Of a stretch of 64,000 nucleotides of DNA, positions 50,840 through 60,289 are shown piece after piece. Each line of letters begins with the position of its first letter. Within the stretch, counting starts at the first letter, position 1. The DNA lies in the NCBI GenBank assembly GCA_015064555.1, contig SVRZ01000012.1:1-64000 (forward strand). The letters run 5' to 3'. The notes beneath the pieces were generated by a model. That model did no database searches. It was not told where the DNA came from and worked only from the letters and a program-made list of their open reading frames with translations. The stretch is from Oscillospiraceae bacterium. Lineage in GTDB: Bacteria; Bacillota; Clostridia; Oscillospirales; CAG-272. Both the position numbers and the translations under genes were made by a program.

Positions 50840-51481
50840 ATGCATATTTTCTTGATACGTCATGGCGAATCTATATCAAATGCAGGAGAAAATTACGTCA
50901 ACAGAATTCCCGACCATCTGGTGCCGCTCACCGAAAGCGGTAAAAGACAGGCATACGAGGGCGGTGTGTGGCTCAAAAATTACTGTGCCGAAAAGGGCAT
51001 CGACCTATCCCGCGCGAGAATATGGAGAAGCCCGTTTTTAAGGACACGTCAAACTGCAGACGAATTCAATAAGTCGCTTTGCATCACCGATATACGCGAG
51101 GATATAACGCTTACCGAGCAGCAGTTCGGACTCTTCGACTCCATTCCCTACGAAAAATGGGGAGAGCTGTATCCAAACGAGTATCAGGAGTACGAGCGTC
51201 AGCTTGCAAATTACGGTAAATTCTACGCACGCCTCCCACTCGGAGAGAGCCCGTTCGACGTGGCGATAAGAGTACATCAGTTCCTCGGGACTATCCACCG
51301 CGACTATGAAAAGCACGGAATTGACACCCTCTTTATCTTCACACACGGAACGACTATGCGTACCTTCCTTCTGCGCTGGTTCCACTACTCGCCCGAATGG
51401 TATCACGAGGAGCATAATCCGAAAAATTGTTGGATCCGCGAGATCGACGGCAAGTCGGATCTTGGGTATATTAATATCTGA
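50840..51481 (+). CDS. Histidine phosphatase family protein (phosphoglycerate-mutase-like)
   Basis: 213 aa. The catalytic RHGE box is at the start (FLIRHGESISNAGENY), with LTESGKRQAYEGG, RSPFLRTRQTADEF (second Arg), and the later His in FIFTHGTTMRTFLLRW. The family removes phosphates from small molecules or proteins; a phosphatase is more likely than a glycolytic mutase because the length is short and the mutase-specific C-terminus is absent. RBS AAAAGGAT. A terminator follows. Confidence 0.88.
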   Translation: MHIFLIRHGESISNAGENYVNRIPDHLVPLTESGKRQAYEGGVWLKNYCAEKGIDLSRARIWRSPFLRTRQTADEFNKSLCITDIREDITLTEQQFGLFDSIPYEKWGELYPNEYQEYERQLANYGKFYARLPLGESPFDVAIRVHQFLGTIHRDYEKHGIDTLFIFTHGTTMRTFLLRWFHYSPEWYHEEHNPKNCWIREIDGKSDLGYINI

Positions 51482-51509
51482 TGATAGCCTCGGCTTACGG
51501 CTTAATAAC

Positions 51510-51556
51510 AGAACGGCTCTTGCGCTAATAATGCAAGAGCCGTTCTGCTATTTTTA
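51510..51556 (+). terminator. Terminator after the histidine phosphatase gene
   Basis: AGAACGGCTCTTGC/GCAAGAGCCGTTCT stem (51510-51523, 51533-51546) with GCTATTTTT tail. Confidence 0.85.
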
Positions 51557-51565
51557 AAATCATTT

Positions 51566-51700
51566 ACCTCATCCACCGGGCGCGTGCGCTAAAGCTTCCG
51601 CGCGATGAAATTACCTGCGGTAATGAAATCCGACAAGGTCGGATGAAATCTGCCGGTGGCAGATGAAATCCCAAGCACAGCTTGGGGTGAGAGGTAGATT
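51566..51700. repeat. Micro-hairpin array D (spacer word ATGAAAT)
   Basis: TACCTGCGGTA, CCGACAAGGTCGG, CTGCCGGTGGCAG and CCAAGCACAGCTTGG hairpins are separated by ATGAAAT. The array begins with TTACCTCATCCACCG, the same end sequence as the MITE-like element that follows. No ORF is supported in 51482-52069. Confidence 0.8.
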
Positions 51701-51707
51701 TTCGGGT

Positions 51708-51918
51708 ACCTCATCCACCGTTACACGGTCCCCCTTCCCCAAGGGGAAGGCTAATTAAGAGAATACCCTTAGCAGTGAAATTATGCTTTTAAGTAAATCA
51801 ATGCCTTTTTAGATTTAAGCAGTTTTTGCCCTATACCCAACTCCCAAAGAGGCTCAAAGGTGATGATTAAATTAGCCTTCCCCTTGGGGAAGGGGGACCG
51901 CATTGCGGTGGATGAGGT
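51708..51918. repeat. MITE-like element with 49-bp terminal inverted repeats
   Basis: Left ACCTCATCCACCG...GAAGGCTAATT (51708-51756) matches the inverted right copy (51870-51918) at 45 of 49 bases. Each end includes CCTTCCCCAAGGGGAAGG, itself palindromic. The 113-bp interior has no ORF. A second smaller pair (GGCTCAAAGGTGATGATT at 51851 and its inverse at 51938-51960) lies around the right end. Non-coding, mobilisable only by another element's transposase. Confidence 0.8.
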
Positions 51919-52069
51919 ATCCCCTTGGGGAAGGCTTATTTAATCTTCACCTTTGAGCCCAATTAAGGCTTGAACGCAAGAGAAAACAACCTTGTTTTTC
52001 TTTAAAGTTTCTACTTTCAGAGAGGCTTGAATTTCACCGCGAAAGGTATCCCCTTAATTAGCCTTTCCT

Positions 52070-52531
52070 TTAGACAAGCGGTTTGACGAATCCGTTGGGA
52101 TCCGATGAAGAAATGTCGCAGCCTACTATTCTGTCACGAAAGACGAAAAGATTAACGACCACATCACCGTCATACCCTTGATACTCGGCTACCTTATAGG
52201 TGTATCTGGTTATTTTCTTGCGCGCGTACTTTGAGAGATCGAGCCCCTGAGATTTCTGTATCTCATTATACCCCATCATAACGCGGTCAAAGCTCTCGGG
52301 CATAACGAAGCTCTCGCTCTCCTCTTTTTCTTCGCTGAGCTTTATTCCGAATCCCTCAATGAAGCTTTTTCTGTCCTCCTCGGTATTGATACCCGAAAAA
52401 TCAACGACTCCGTCGCTTGACGCGGCAAGCACGTCATCCTGCGTCAGCCACACTCCGACAAGGAGAGCAACCGTAAGCACAAGAACGGCAAAAAATTTCA
52501 AGCTGGATGCCCTCACAGAATAAATGAACAT
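52070..52531 (-). CDS. DUF4830 protein with N-terminal membrane helix
   Basis: 153 aa. One N-terminal helix (LKFFAVLVLTVALLVGVWLT) and an extracytoplasmic domain with FIEGFGIKL, FDRVMMGYNEIQKSQGLDLS and ITRYTYKVAEY ... NLFVFRDRIVGCDISSSD, which matches the DUF4830 pattern. RBS AGGAGGCG. Single gene between the repeat region and the tiny Cys-rich peptide. Function unknown. Confidence 0.75.
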   Translation of the reverse strand: MFIYSVRASSLKFFAVLVLTVALLVGVWLTQDDVLAASSDGVVDFSGINTEEDRKSFIEGFGIKLSEEKEESESFVMPESFDRVMMGYNEIQKSQGLDLSKYARKKITRYTYKVAEYQGYDGDVVVNLFVFRDRIVGCDISSSDPNGFVKPLV

Positions 52532-52593
52532 ATTCCGCCTCCTGTTTTTTTGTTATGGTAGAATATATTCACATAGGGCAGCCTTTATTCCAA

Positions 52594-52650
52594 CTAAAAA
52601 GCAGAGACTCCCGCCGAGAGGTATGACCTTGGCAGAAGCCTCTGCTTCTT
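52594..52650 (-). terminator. Terminator of the tiny Cys-rich peptide gene
   Basis: On the minus strand AAGCAGAG and CTCTGCTT (52640-52647 with 52599-52606) enclose a 33-nt loop and are followed by TTTTTAG. Confidence 0.6.
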
Positions 52651-52738
52651 TAGTATCCGCTACCCGACTCGAAGGTGGGAATAGCGACAGATATGCTCAG
52701 CATCACCTTGAAAGCAGACCGCTGATCAAAGGATCGAC

Positions 52739-52834
52739 TCAGTTGCAGCAGCAACAGAAGACTACGATTATTGCAAGGATAATGATCCAGGTGCAGTTAT
52801 CGTCAAAGAGATTGCATAAGCAGTTGTTATTCAT
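52739..52834 (-). CDS. 31-aa Cys-rich hydrophobic peptide
   Basis: ATG at 52834 with GGAGG at spacing eight. Reads MNNNCLCNLFDDNCTWIIIL, then AIIVVFCCCCN: a polar Asn/Cys/Asp head, one membrane helix, and four terminal Cys. It resembles the very small membrane peptides (YjcZ-like, often sporulation-linked) frequent in Clostridia, with NNxCxCxLF and WIIIxAIIxxxCCC. Too short for routine gene calling, yet RBS, reading frame, composition and downstream terminator all agree. Role unknown. Confidence 0.75.
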   Translation of the reverse strand: MNNNCLCNLFDDNCTWIIILAIIVVFCCCCN

Positions 52835-52912
52835 ATATGTTCCTCCAAGCTGTCATTTGAGCACCTTGAATGCTCAATACTATGTTATGCCCGAGGTGGA
52901 TTTATGTTACTG

Positions 52913-55042
52913 CTATTTTGAAAAATCGAATACGGCGGCACCGTCCTTTATCACAAGGCGCGCATCAAAGGTCTTTCCGTTCCTTGAAATGAATCCGCGC
53001 ATCTTGGCGGTAGCACCTGTAGCAAGCATACGCATTACCTCGGTTTTCGGTATCGTCTTCTTGCATATGGTTATACCCACCTTGAATTCACAGCCCGAGC
53101 CGTAGCCCATACAGCCGTAATTCATTCTGCCGCGGACAACGTTTTTACCGCAGACCGGACATACGCCGAGTATTTCACCGTATTCACCAGTATCGGCAGA
53201 ATCGGATTTCGGGAGAGGATCGACTCCTCCGCTTTTGAATATCTCGGCTATCTCGCTCTCGCATATACGGACACTGTCATCTATCGTTATCTCGCCGCGG
53301 TAAACCTTCTTCAGAGCCTTACCGAGCTCGCTCGTTTTATATTTGTCCATAGCTATCGAAAGCTTCTCGAGCGACTCAATAAGATACTCTCCGTCGGGAA
53401 GTATAGTATAAACGTCCTTCTTCAGGTCTATATATCCGCTCTTCTTCGCGTTGTCTATAATTCCGGTTCTTGTCGCCTCTGTACCAAGCTCGAGTCCCTC
53501 AAATATGGCACGGTATTCCTCGGCATCATCGACCTCGCCGCTCTCGGCAAGCTCCTTCGCCTTCGCCTTATCGTCCTTGAAGGGATTCTTCAGATATTTA
53601 TTGAGAGTTTCTATCGTATAATGCTTCGGAGGCGTGGTAGTCTTCTCCTGGGGCGCAAAGCTTACGTTCACACTGTCACCCACCGAGAGCTTGGGAAGGA
53701 CCTTATCCTTGCCGCTGTAATCGTCATACTTCGTCCATCCCGGGGTGAGAATAACCGTTCCCTTAAGGCTGAATTCCTCAAGCTCGCCTACCTTTATCTT
53801 TATCTCGCTCTTTTCCGCAAGGCATTCCTCCGAGCAGAATACCGCAACGAAGCGGCGGAGAACGGTGGAATAAACCTGCTTTTCCTTCTCCGAGAGCTTC
53901 TCGGCATTTGGTATCTTATAGGTAGGAGTGAGAGCCGAGTGGGATTCTATCTTACTGTCATCAAATATATATTTCGAGTCCTTAAATCGCACGGGGTAGC
54001 CTATACCTGCGACGTTTGAGAGGATTTTGCGTATTTTATCCTTCTCTGCCGTGGCAAGATACTCCGAGTTGGTTCTCGGATAGGTCAGGTATCCGTCCTC
54101 GTAAAGCTTCTGTATTATCTTAAGGCTCTCAGCCATGCTCATCTTATACTTCTTACCGAGCACGTTCTGCAGGGTGGAAAGCGAATACAGCTTGCCGGGA
54201 AGGATCGCATCCTTCTTACTCTCGACCGAGGTTACGGTGGCACCCGTGTTGTTATAAAGCTCGGCAAGATCGCGCGCATCCTCTATAGCGGTACTGTCAA
54301 ACCGCTTCTTGCCCGTAAGCTCTATCTTCTCTCCGCCCGTCTTTGCCGAGGAGGATATGACGTAATATTTTTCGGGCTTGAAATTGCGTATCTCGAGATC
54401 CCTGTCATATATAGCACGTACGATAGGCACTATAACTCTGCCGACTCGCAGAAGCTTTCCGCATCTGATAGTGGCATAACGTGTCAGATTAACACCGTAG
54501 AGCCAGTCTATATATGTGCGCGCAAAGCCCTCGGAGGCAAGATTATCGTACTCGCTCTCATCCTTCATCTCCGAGAGCGCACGGCTCACCGTCTCGGGAG
54601 TCTGGTCGGGCAGCCACAGGCGCATCTGACGCTTGTCGCTCTTCAGGGCATTACTGACACAGAGGCGGACTATTATCTCTCCCTCGCGGTCAGCATCTCC
54701 CGCATTTACTATAGTATCAACGTCGGGACGGTTACAAAGTGTCTCAAGTATCTTGAACTGGCGCGCAACACCTGCATCTACCGTGTGCTTTCCGTCTGCC
54801 TTTCTGAGCTCAAATTTGAACTCCTCTGGGAAGCAGGGCAGATTATCAAGCGTCCATCCTCTGCTTTCCTTCGGCCTTGAGGAATAGCTCTCTATATCGG
54901 CTAGCGAAAAGAGGTGGCCAAACGCCCAGCTCACAATATATTCACTTCCTATGAAAAAGCCGTTTTCCTTTTTCATATCGCCTTTGATGCCTGCGACTAT
55001 GTTTCTCGCAAGACTCGGCTTTTCGGCAATTATAAGCTTCAC
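52913..55042 (-). CDS. topB: DNA topoisomerase III
   Basis: 709 aa type IA topoisomerase; starts at GTG 55042 behind GGAGG. N-terminal Toprim domain with KLIIAEKPSLARNIVAGI and NAGDADREGEIIVR (acidic metal site). Catalytic tyrosine in DGYLTYPRTNSEYL near residue 335, with the fold signature LSTLQNVLGKKYKMS before it. C-terminal zinc-type CPVCGKNVVRGRMNYGC and a TopA/TopB C-terminal repeat (VGITICKKTIPKTEVMRMLA). It relaxes or decatenates DNA. Reads away from the nucleoside operon. Confidence 0.95.
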   Translation of the reverse strand: MKLIIAEKPSLARNIVAGIKGDMKKENGFFIGSEYIVSWAFGHLFSLADIESYSSRPKESRGWTLDNLPCFPEEFKFELRKADGKHTVDAGVARQFKILETLCNRPDVDTIVNAGDADREGEIIVRLCVSNALKSDKRQMRLWLPDQTPETVSRALSEMKDESEYDNLASEGFARTYIDWLYGVNLTRYATIRCGKLLRVGRVIVPIVRAIYDRDLEIRNFKPEKYYVISSSAKTGGEKIELTGKKRFDSTAIEDARDLAELYNNTGATVTSVESKKDAILPGKLYSLSTLQNVLGKKYKMSMAESLKIIQKLYEDGYLTYPRTNSEYLATAEKDKIRKILSNVAGIGYPVRFKDSKYIFDDSKIESHSALTPTYKIPNAEKLSEKEKQVYSTVLRRFVAVFCSEECLAEKSEIKIKVGELEEFSLKGTVILTPGWTKYDDYSGKDKVLPKLSVGDSVNVSFAPQEKTTTPPKHYTIETLNKYLKNPFKDDKAKAKELAESGEVDDAEEYRAIFEGLELGTEATRTGIIDNAKKSGYIDLKKDVYTILPDGEYLIESLEKLSIAMDKYKTSELGKALKKVYRGEITIDDSVRICESEIAEIFKSGGVDPLPKSDSADTGEYGEILGVCPVCGKNVVRGRMNYGCMGYGSGCEFKVGITICKKTIPKTEVMRMLATGATAKMRGFISRNGKTFDARLVIKDGAAVFDFSK

Positions 55043-55337
55043 AGATCATCCGCCTCCTTTACAACAGGTTATGCGCCAACCGCAGAAAATGCGGTACACT
55101 TTATTATTCTAGCATATCGGAATAAAAATTTCCACCCCATTTTCAATATTTTTTTGGTTTTTACTTTTTTTATTCATTTTGAGCTCCCAATTTCCTTTTG
55201 CACCTTGTTAAACTGTACAAATGTTTTTAGCATATTGTCCAAACTTTTAAAAACCTATTTATTTTATAATATAATTATGATATAATGTATGTTGGACGAA
55301 TTTGAATCAACGGCAGCAGCACGAAAGGAATCAGAAT

Positions 55338-55931
55338 ATGGCAAAGCTATACTTCAAATACGGTGCTATGGGCTCATCCAAGACAGCTCAGGCTCTCATA
55401 ACTAAATTTAATTATGAAGAAAGAGGAATGCGAGTCTGGCTTATAAAGCCCGCCACCGATGACCGCGACGGCAAGGACGTGATAAGATCACGCATAGGTC
55501 TTTTCGAAAAATGTACGGTTATCGACAAGGCAACCTCTATCATCGGAATGTTTGATTCCGAGCACTCGGATGCCGACGTTATCATCGCGGACGAGTGCCA
55601 GTTCCTCACCTCCCACCAGATAGACGAGCTTCGCCGCATAGTGGACGACAGGGGTATTCCCGTTCTCTGCTTCGGTCTGCGTACCGATTTCCTCACGCAC
55701 CTTTTCGAGGGAAGTCTGCGCCTTTTCGAGGTTGCCGATTCGATCTCGGAGATAAAGACTATATGCGACTGCGGCTCAAAGGCGACCGTCAATGCAAGGC
55801 TCGACGGTGATATGCGGATAGTCACCGAGGGAAGTCAGGTAATGATAGGCGGTAATGAAAGCTACGTTGCTATGTGCCATAAATGCTGGAGAGAGCGTAT
55901 ACGTAAACAAAAGTTAGAAAATAATTCATAA
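55338..55931 (+). CDS. tdk: Thymidine kinase
   Basis: 197 aa from ATG 55338 (CGAAAGGAAT upstream; a start 36 nt earlier is less likely). P-loop FKYGAMGSSKTAQAL (type II thymidine kinase G-x-M-x-S-x-K), lid with VIIADECQFLT (D-E catalytic box), RTDFLTHLFEGS, and zinc cysteines ICDCGS and CHKCW. It phosphorylates thymidine in salvage. First gene of the nucleoside salvage cluster; a TATAAT lies at 55281-55286. Confidence 0.95.
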   Translation: MAKLYFKYGAMGSSKTAQALITKFNYEERGMRVWLIKPATDDRDGKDVIRSRIGLFEKCTVIDKATSIIGMFDSEHSDADVIIADECQFLTSHQIDELRRIVDDRGIPVLCFGLRTDFLTHLFEGSLRLFEVADSISEIKTICDCGSKATVNARLDGDMRIVTEGSQVMIGGNESYVAMCHKCWRERIRKQKLENNS

Positions 55932-55950
55932 TTGAAGGGAGAATACAAAA

Positions 55951-56619
55951 ATGAATCTCAATGAAATACTTTCAAGGTGTGACCACACGCTTCTTGCACA
56001 AACTGCAACCTGGGAGGATATCAAGGGAATAATAGATGACGGTATCGCATTCGGCACCGCATCGGTATGCATTCCCCCATCCTACGTAAGGGCGGCTAAG
56101 GAGTATGCCGGCGACCGTCTTAAGATATGCACGGTAATAGGATTCCCGAATGGGTATAATACCACTGCCACAAAGGTCTTTGAGACCGCAGATGCCGTCA
56201 GCGGCGGTGCGGACGAGATAGATATGGTCATAAATATCGGTCATCTCAAGGACAAGAGATACGACGATATACAGGCGGAAATATCTGCCATTAAGAAGGC
56301 CTGCGGAGATAAAATACTTAAGGTCATCATCGAGACCTGTCTTCTTACCGATGAGGAAAAGGTGCAGATGTGCAAAATAGTGACGGCGGCAGGCGCCGAC
56401 TTCATCAAGACGTCTACCGGATTTTCCACCGGAGGAGCTACCAGAGAGGACGTTAAGCTCTTCTCGGAGAACGTCGGCGAGGGCGTTCTTATAAAGGCTG
56501 CGGGCGGAATCGCATCGCTCGCCGATGCAGAGGACTTCATCGCCCTCGGAGCATCCAGGCTCGGAACGAGCAGAGTAGTTAAAATCGCGAAGAATGAAAA
56601 GAATCATTCGGGTTATTGA
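55951..56619 (+). CDS. deoC: Deoxyribose-phosphate aldolase
   Basis: 222 aa. Class I aldolase: [45 protein letters not shown], catalytic lysine in [10 protein letters not shown] and Schiff-base lysine in [15 protein letters not shown]. Splits deoxyribose-5-phosphate to glyceraldehyde-3-phosphate and acetaldehyde. RBS AAGGGAG. With deoD and deoB it makes the full deoxynucleoside catabolic chain. Confidence 0.96.
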   Translation: MNLNEILSRCDHTLLAQTATWEDIKGIIDDGIAFGTASVCIPPSYVRAAKEYAGDRLKICTVIGFPNGYNTTATKVFETADAVSGGADEIDMVINIGHLKDKRYDDIQAEISAIKKACGDKILKVIIETCLLTDEEKVQMCKIVTAAGADFIKTSTGFSTGGATREDVKLFSENVGEGVLIKAAGGIASLADAEDFIALGASRLGTSRVVKIAKNEKNHSGY

Positions 56620-56632
56620 TAAGGAGAAAATT

Positions 56633-57358
56633 ATGGCAGGAAAATACACACCTCATATTAAAGCTTTGCCCGAGGATTTTGCAAAGACCGTGCTTATGCC
56701 GGGCGATCCTCTGCGCTCAAAATTCGTTGCCGAGACCTTTCTTGAAGATGCGCGCCTCGTTAATAACGTAAGAGGCATACAGGGCTACACGGGCACCTAC
56801 AAGGGCGTACCCGTGTCGGTAATGGCAAGCGGTATGGGTATCCCCTCGATAGGCATCTACTCATACGAGCTGTTCAATTTCTTCGACGTTGACAACATAA
56901 TAAGAATAGGCTCTGCGGGAGGACTTGCAGACGACGTTCAGCTCCGCGACGTTATAATCGGAATGGGTGCGTGCACCAACTCCTCGTATGCAGAGCAGTA
57001 CAATCTCGGCGGCAGCTATGCGCCGATAGCAAGCTATAAAATGCTTGAGATGGCAGTTGCCGAGGCGAAGGCGCTCGGCGTTCGCTATCAGGTCGGAAAC
57101 CTTCTTTCCTCCGACGTATTTTATCACGCGGATCCCAAGTTCAACGAGGGCTGGTACAAAATGGGCGTGCTCGGAGTTGAGATGGAGGCGGCGGCACTCT
57201 ATATGAATGCCGCGGCGGCAGGTAAAAACGCACTCGCAATATGCACCGTATCCGATCATATAATGCGCGGTGAGGCGCTTGATTCGGATGCAAGACAGAC
57301 ATCCTTCACGGATATGATGAAGATAGCACTTGAGGTCGCTATCAAAATGCAGAAATAA
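56633..57358 (+). CDS. deoD: Purine-nucleoside phosphorylase, DeoD type
   Basis: 241 aa from ATG 56633 (AAGGAG); an in-frame ATG at 56594 overlaps deoC. Phosphate site LMPGDPLRSKF, RIGSAGGL, VEMEAAALYMNA, and catalytic Asp in TVSDHIMRGE. Hexameric type that cleaves purine (deoxy)nucleosides to base plus pentose-1-phosphate. The next gene deoB starts 2 nt downstream. Confidence 0.95.
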   Translation: MAGKYTPHIKALPEDFAKTVLMPGDPLRSKFVAETFLEDARLVNNVRGIQGYTGTYKGVPVSVMASGMGIPSIGIYSYELFNFFDVDNIIRIGSAGGLADDVQLRDVIIGMGACTNSSYAEQYNLGGSYAPIASYKMLEMAVAEAKALGVRYQVGNLLSSDVFYHADPKFNEGWYKMGVLGVEMEAAALYMNAAAAGKNALAICTVSDHIMRGEALDSDARQTSFTDMMKIALEVAIKMQK

Positions 57359-57360
57359 TT

Positions 57361-58488
57361 ATGAAAAAGATGAAAAGAATATTCCTTATAGTTCTTGACT
57401 CCTTCGGTATCGGAGAGGCACCCGATGCCGCCGATTTCGGCGACGCCGGCGCAAATACCCTTAACAGCGTGTATAGCTCCGGGCATCTTGAGATACCCAA
57501 CCTTATCGCTATGGGACTCGGAAACACCGACGGAGTGACGTGTCTTGAAAAAACCGCCTCCCCTACCGCTTCGTATGCGAGGCTCAGGGAGAAAAGCCGC
57601 GGCAAGGACACCACAACGGGGCACTGGGAGATCGCCGGAATAATTTCCGAGAAGCCCATGCCCACGTATCCCGAGGGCTTCCCACGGGAGATAATGGACG
57701 AATTTGAAAGAAGGACCGCAAGAGGCACTCTCTGCAACCTTCCCTACTCCGGAACCGACGTCATACGCGACTTCGGCGAGGAGCATTTAAAGACGGGTAA
57801 GCTTATCGTTTACACCTCGGCGGACAGCGTTTTTCAGATCGCGGCGCACGAGGAGCTTGTATCCAACGAGGAGCTTTACCGCTACTGCCGTATAGCAAGA
57901 GAGCTGCTCGTCGGCGAGCACGGTGTCGGCAGAGTTATCGCAAGACCGTTTGTCGGCACGCCGGGTGACTTCAGAAGGACGGCTAACCGCCGCGACTTCT
58001 CACTGATACCGCCCGAGAAGACCGCGCTTGACAGAGTGAAGGATTCGGGACTTGACGTTATCGGAGTCGGAAAGATCGGTGACATATTCGCCATGGCGGG
58101 GCTCACCGAGAGCTATCCCACTCACTCGAATGACGAGGGAATGGAAAAGACAAGCGAGCTCGTCAAGCGCGATTTCAGCGGTCTTTGCTTCGTAAATCTC
58201 GTTGACTTTGATATGCTTTACGGACACAGACAGGATGCACGCGGCTACGCAGAGGCGCTCTCGCGCTTTGATCTGTGGCTCGGAGGCTTTATGAACGAGC
58301 TCGGAGATGACGATCTCGTTATGATAACCGCAGATCACGGCTGCGATCCCTCGGACGCGAGCACCGATCACACCAGAGAATACGTTCCTTTTCTTATATA
58401 CGGCAAGGGACGTGCATCAGAAAATATGGGCACGCTGGACGGCTTCTTCCATATAGGCGAAAGAGTCTGCCGCGAGCTCGGTGTATAA
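57361..58488 (+). CDS. deoB: Phosphopentomutase
   Basis: 375 aa, slightly under the usual ~390. Alkaline-phosphatase superfamily: metal-binding LDSFGIGEAPDA, phosphorylated Thr region GKDTTTGHWEIAG, and late metal ligands in VDFDMLYGHRQD and TADHGCDPSDASTDHTREYVP. Converts (deoxy)ribose-1-phosphate from nucleoside cleavage to the 5-phosphate. Only 2 nt from deoD, with no clear RBS of its own. ATG 57370 is an alternative start. Confidence 0.95.
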   Translation: MKKMKRIFLIVLDSFGIGEAPDAADFGDAGANTLNSVYSSGHLEIPNLIAMGLGNTDGVTCLEKTASPTASYARLREKSRGKDTTTGHWEIAGIISEKPMPTYPEGFPREIMDEFERRTARGTLCNLPYSGTDVIRDFGEEHLKTGKLIVYTSADSVFQIAAHEELVSNEELYRYCRIARELLVGEHGVGRVIARPFVGTPGDFRRTANRRDFSLIPPEKTALDRVKDSGLDVIGVGKIGDIFAMAGLTESYPTHSNDEGMEKTSELVKRDFSGLCFVNLVDFDMLYGHRQDARGYAEALSRFDLWLGGFMNELGDDDLVMITADHGCDPSDASTDHTREYVPFLIYGKGRASENMGTLDGFFHIGERVCRELGV

Positions 58489-58512
58489 AATTTCCTTTTA
58501 AGGGGGCAAAAA

Positions 58513-58920
58513 ATGACTCCTGAAAACATCAATAAACTCATTCTTGAAGCAAAAGAAGCGAGAAAAGCGAGCTACTGCCCCTATTCGGGCTTTGCAGTAG
58601 GCGCGGCACTTCTGACCGCGGACGGAAGAGTGTACCGCGGCGCGAATATTGAGAACGCCTCATACACTCCAACCGTATGCGCCGAGAGGGTTGCATTCTT
58701 CAAGGCGGTCAGCGCAGGTGAAAGAAAATTCAAGGCTATCGCTATTGTCGGAGGTAATGCCGATATGCCGATATCCGATTTTACGCCTCCCTGCGGTGTA
58801 TGCCGCCAGGTGATGTCCGAATTCTGCGGGGGGGACTTCAAGGTAATACTTTCCGACGGGAATACAAGCAAGCTCTTTACTCTTGCCGAGCTTTTCCCCG
58901 AGGTATTCACTCTTAACTAA
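58513..58920 (+). CDS. cdd: Cytidine deaminase
   Basis: 135 aa. Zinc site Cys-Ala-Glu in VCAERVAFFKA and PCGVCRQVMSEF; substrate loop NIENASYTPTVC. Deaminates cytidine and deoxycytidine to uridine and deoxyuridine, which then feed pdp. RBS AAGGGGG. Next gene is 54 nt downstream. Confidence 0.96.
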   Translation: MTPENINKLILEAKEARKASYCPYSGFAVGAALLTADGRVYRGANIENASYTPTVCAERVAFFKAVSAGERKFKAIAIVGGNADMPISDFTPPCGVCRQVMSEFCGGDFKVILSDGNTSKLFTLAELFPEVFTLN

Positions 58921-58973
58921 GCAAGGCGGGAGCTGCCGAGTACGGCAGTGCTCCCGCTACGGAGGTACACGCT

Positions 58974-60275
58974 ATGCGAATGTACGATATTATAGAAAAG
59001 AAAAAGCACGGCGAGGAGCTTTGCCGTGACGAAATATACGAAATGATAAGGCTCTACACCGAGGGCTCTATTCCCGATTACCAGATGTCGGCTCTTATGA
59101 TGGCTATCTACTTCAGGGGAATGAGCGCGACCGAGACCTCCTTCCTGACGGATGCCATGGCAACCTCGGGTGATACGGTAGACCTCTCGGCGCTCGGTGA
59201 TCGGACGGTAGACAAGCACTCCACGGGCGGTGTCGGTGACAAGACCACCCTCGTCGTTGCTCCTATAGTTGCGGCGGCGGGCGGAACGGTTGCCAAGATG
59301 AGCGGCAGAGGGCTCGGTCACACGGGCGGTACTGTCGACAAGCTCGAATCCTTCCCCGGATTCAGGACCTCGCTCTCGCCCGAGGAATTTTCCGATCAGG
59401 TAAAGAAATGCGGTCTTGCGGTCATAGGACAAAGCAAGGACCTCGCACCTGCGGACAAGAAGCTGTACGCCCTGCGCGACGTTACCGCGACGGTGGACAG
59501 CATACCGCTTATCGCATCGTCTATTATGAGTAAGAAGCTGGCGGCAGGCACACGCTCTATAGTGCTTGACGTCAAATGCGGTCTGGGTGCCTTTATGAAC
59601 ACACCCGAAAAGGCGCGTGCGCTCGCCGAGGCTATGGTCGGAATAGGAAAGAGCCGCGGCAGGCAGACCGCCGCAATAATAAGCAATATGGATATTCCGC
59701 TCGGACGGGCTGTCGGAAATTCGCTTGAGGTCTGCGAGGCTATCGACGTTTTACAGGGCGGAGGCCCGGATGATCTCCGAGAGGTCGCGCTCACGCTTGC
59801 ATCGCTTATGCTTGAGCTTTCGCTTAAGCTCGATGGGGACGAAGCAAGAGCACTCGCGCTTGACACTCTTGAATCGGGCAGAGCCTTTGAGAAGTTCTGC
59901 ACCTGGATAGAGCTTCAGGGCGGAGATGCATCATATGCCCGTGACAGATCAAAATTCGGAAAAGCAAAATACACGCGTGAGCTTTCTGCCGAAAAGGACG
60001 GCTACCTTGCCTCCTGTAATGCCGAGAGGATCGGTATTGCCGCGATGAAGCTCGGGGCAGGACGCGAAACGAAGGAGAGCGTGATAGATCCGCGCGCCGG
60101 AATCATCATACTCAAAAAGCCGGGTGACAAGGTCAGAGCCGGAGAGCCTGTTGCTCTTCTTATGACCGACACCGAGGATAAGCTCGACGGTGCGCTCGCT
60201 ACGGCGGCGGAGGCTATAGAGATTTCCGATACGCCTGTTACCGATACGACTCTCATCTATGAGATAATACGCTGA
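58974..60275 (+). CDS. pdp: Pyrimidine-nucleoside phosphorylase
   Basis: 433 aa. Landmarks: IPDYQMSALMMAIYFRGM, KHSTGGVGDKTTLVVAPIVA (phosphate loop), SGRGLGHTGGTVDKLES, and KCGLGAFM; C-terminal biotin-like domain with DPRAGIIILKKPGDKVRAGE. Cleaves uridine and thymidine to base and pentose-1-phosphate. RBS GGAGG. Fits between cdd and udk. Confidence 0.95.
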   Translation: MRMYDIIEKKKHGEELCRDEIYEMIRLYTEGSIPDYQMSALMMAIYFRGMSATETSFLTDAMATSGDTVDLSALGDRTVDKHSTGGVGDKTTLVVAPIVAAAGGTVAKMSGRGLGHTGGTVDKLESFPGFRTSLSPEEFSDQVKKCGLAVIGQSKDLAPADKKLYALRDVTATVDSIPLIASSIMSKKLAAGTRSIVLDVKCGLGAFMNTPEKARALAEAMVGIGKSRGRQTAAIISNMDIPLGRAVGNSLEVCEAIDVLQGGGPDDLREVALTLASLMLELSLKLDGDEARALALDTLESGRAFEKFCTWIELQGGDASYARDRSKFGKAKYTRELSAEKDGYLASCNAERIGIAAMKLGAGRETKESVIDPRAGIIILKKPGDKVRAGEPVALLMTDTEDKLDGALATAAEAIEISDTPVTDTTLIYEIIR

Positions 60276-60289
60276 GGGAGGTATGCACA

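Noticed and set aside
52524-53105. 193-residue rightward frame overlapping the topB end
   Set aside because: It runs across a terminator, the 31-aa peptide gene and the topB 3' end on the other strand and has no recognisable domain.
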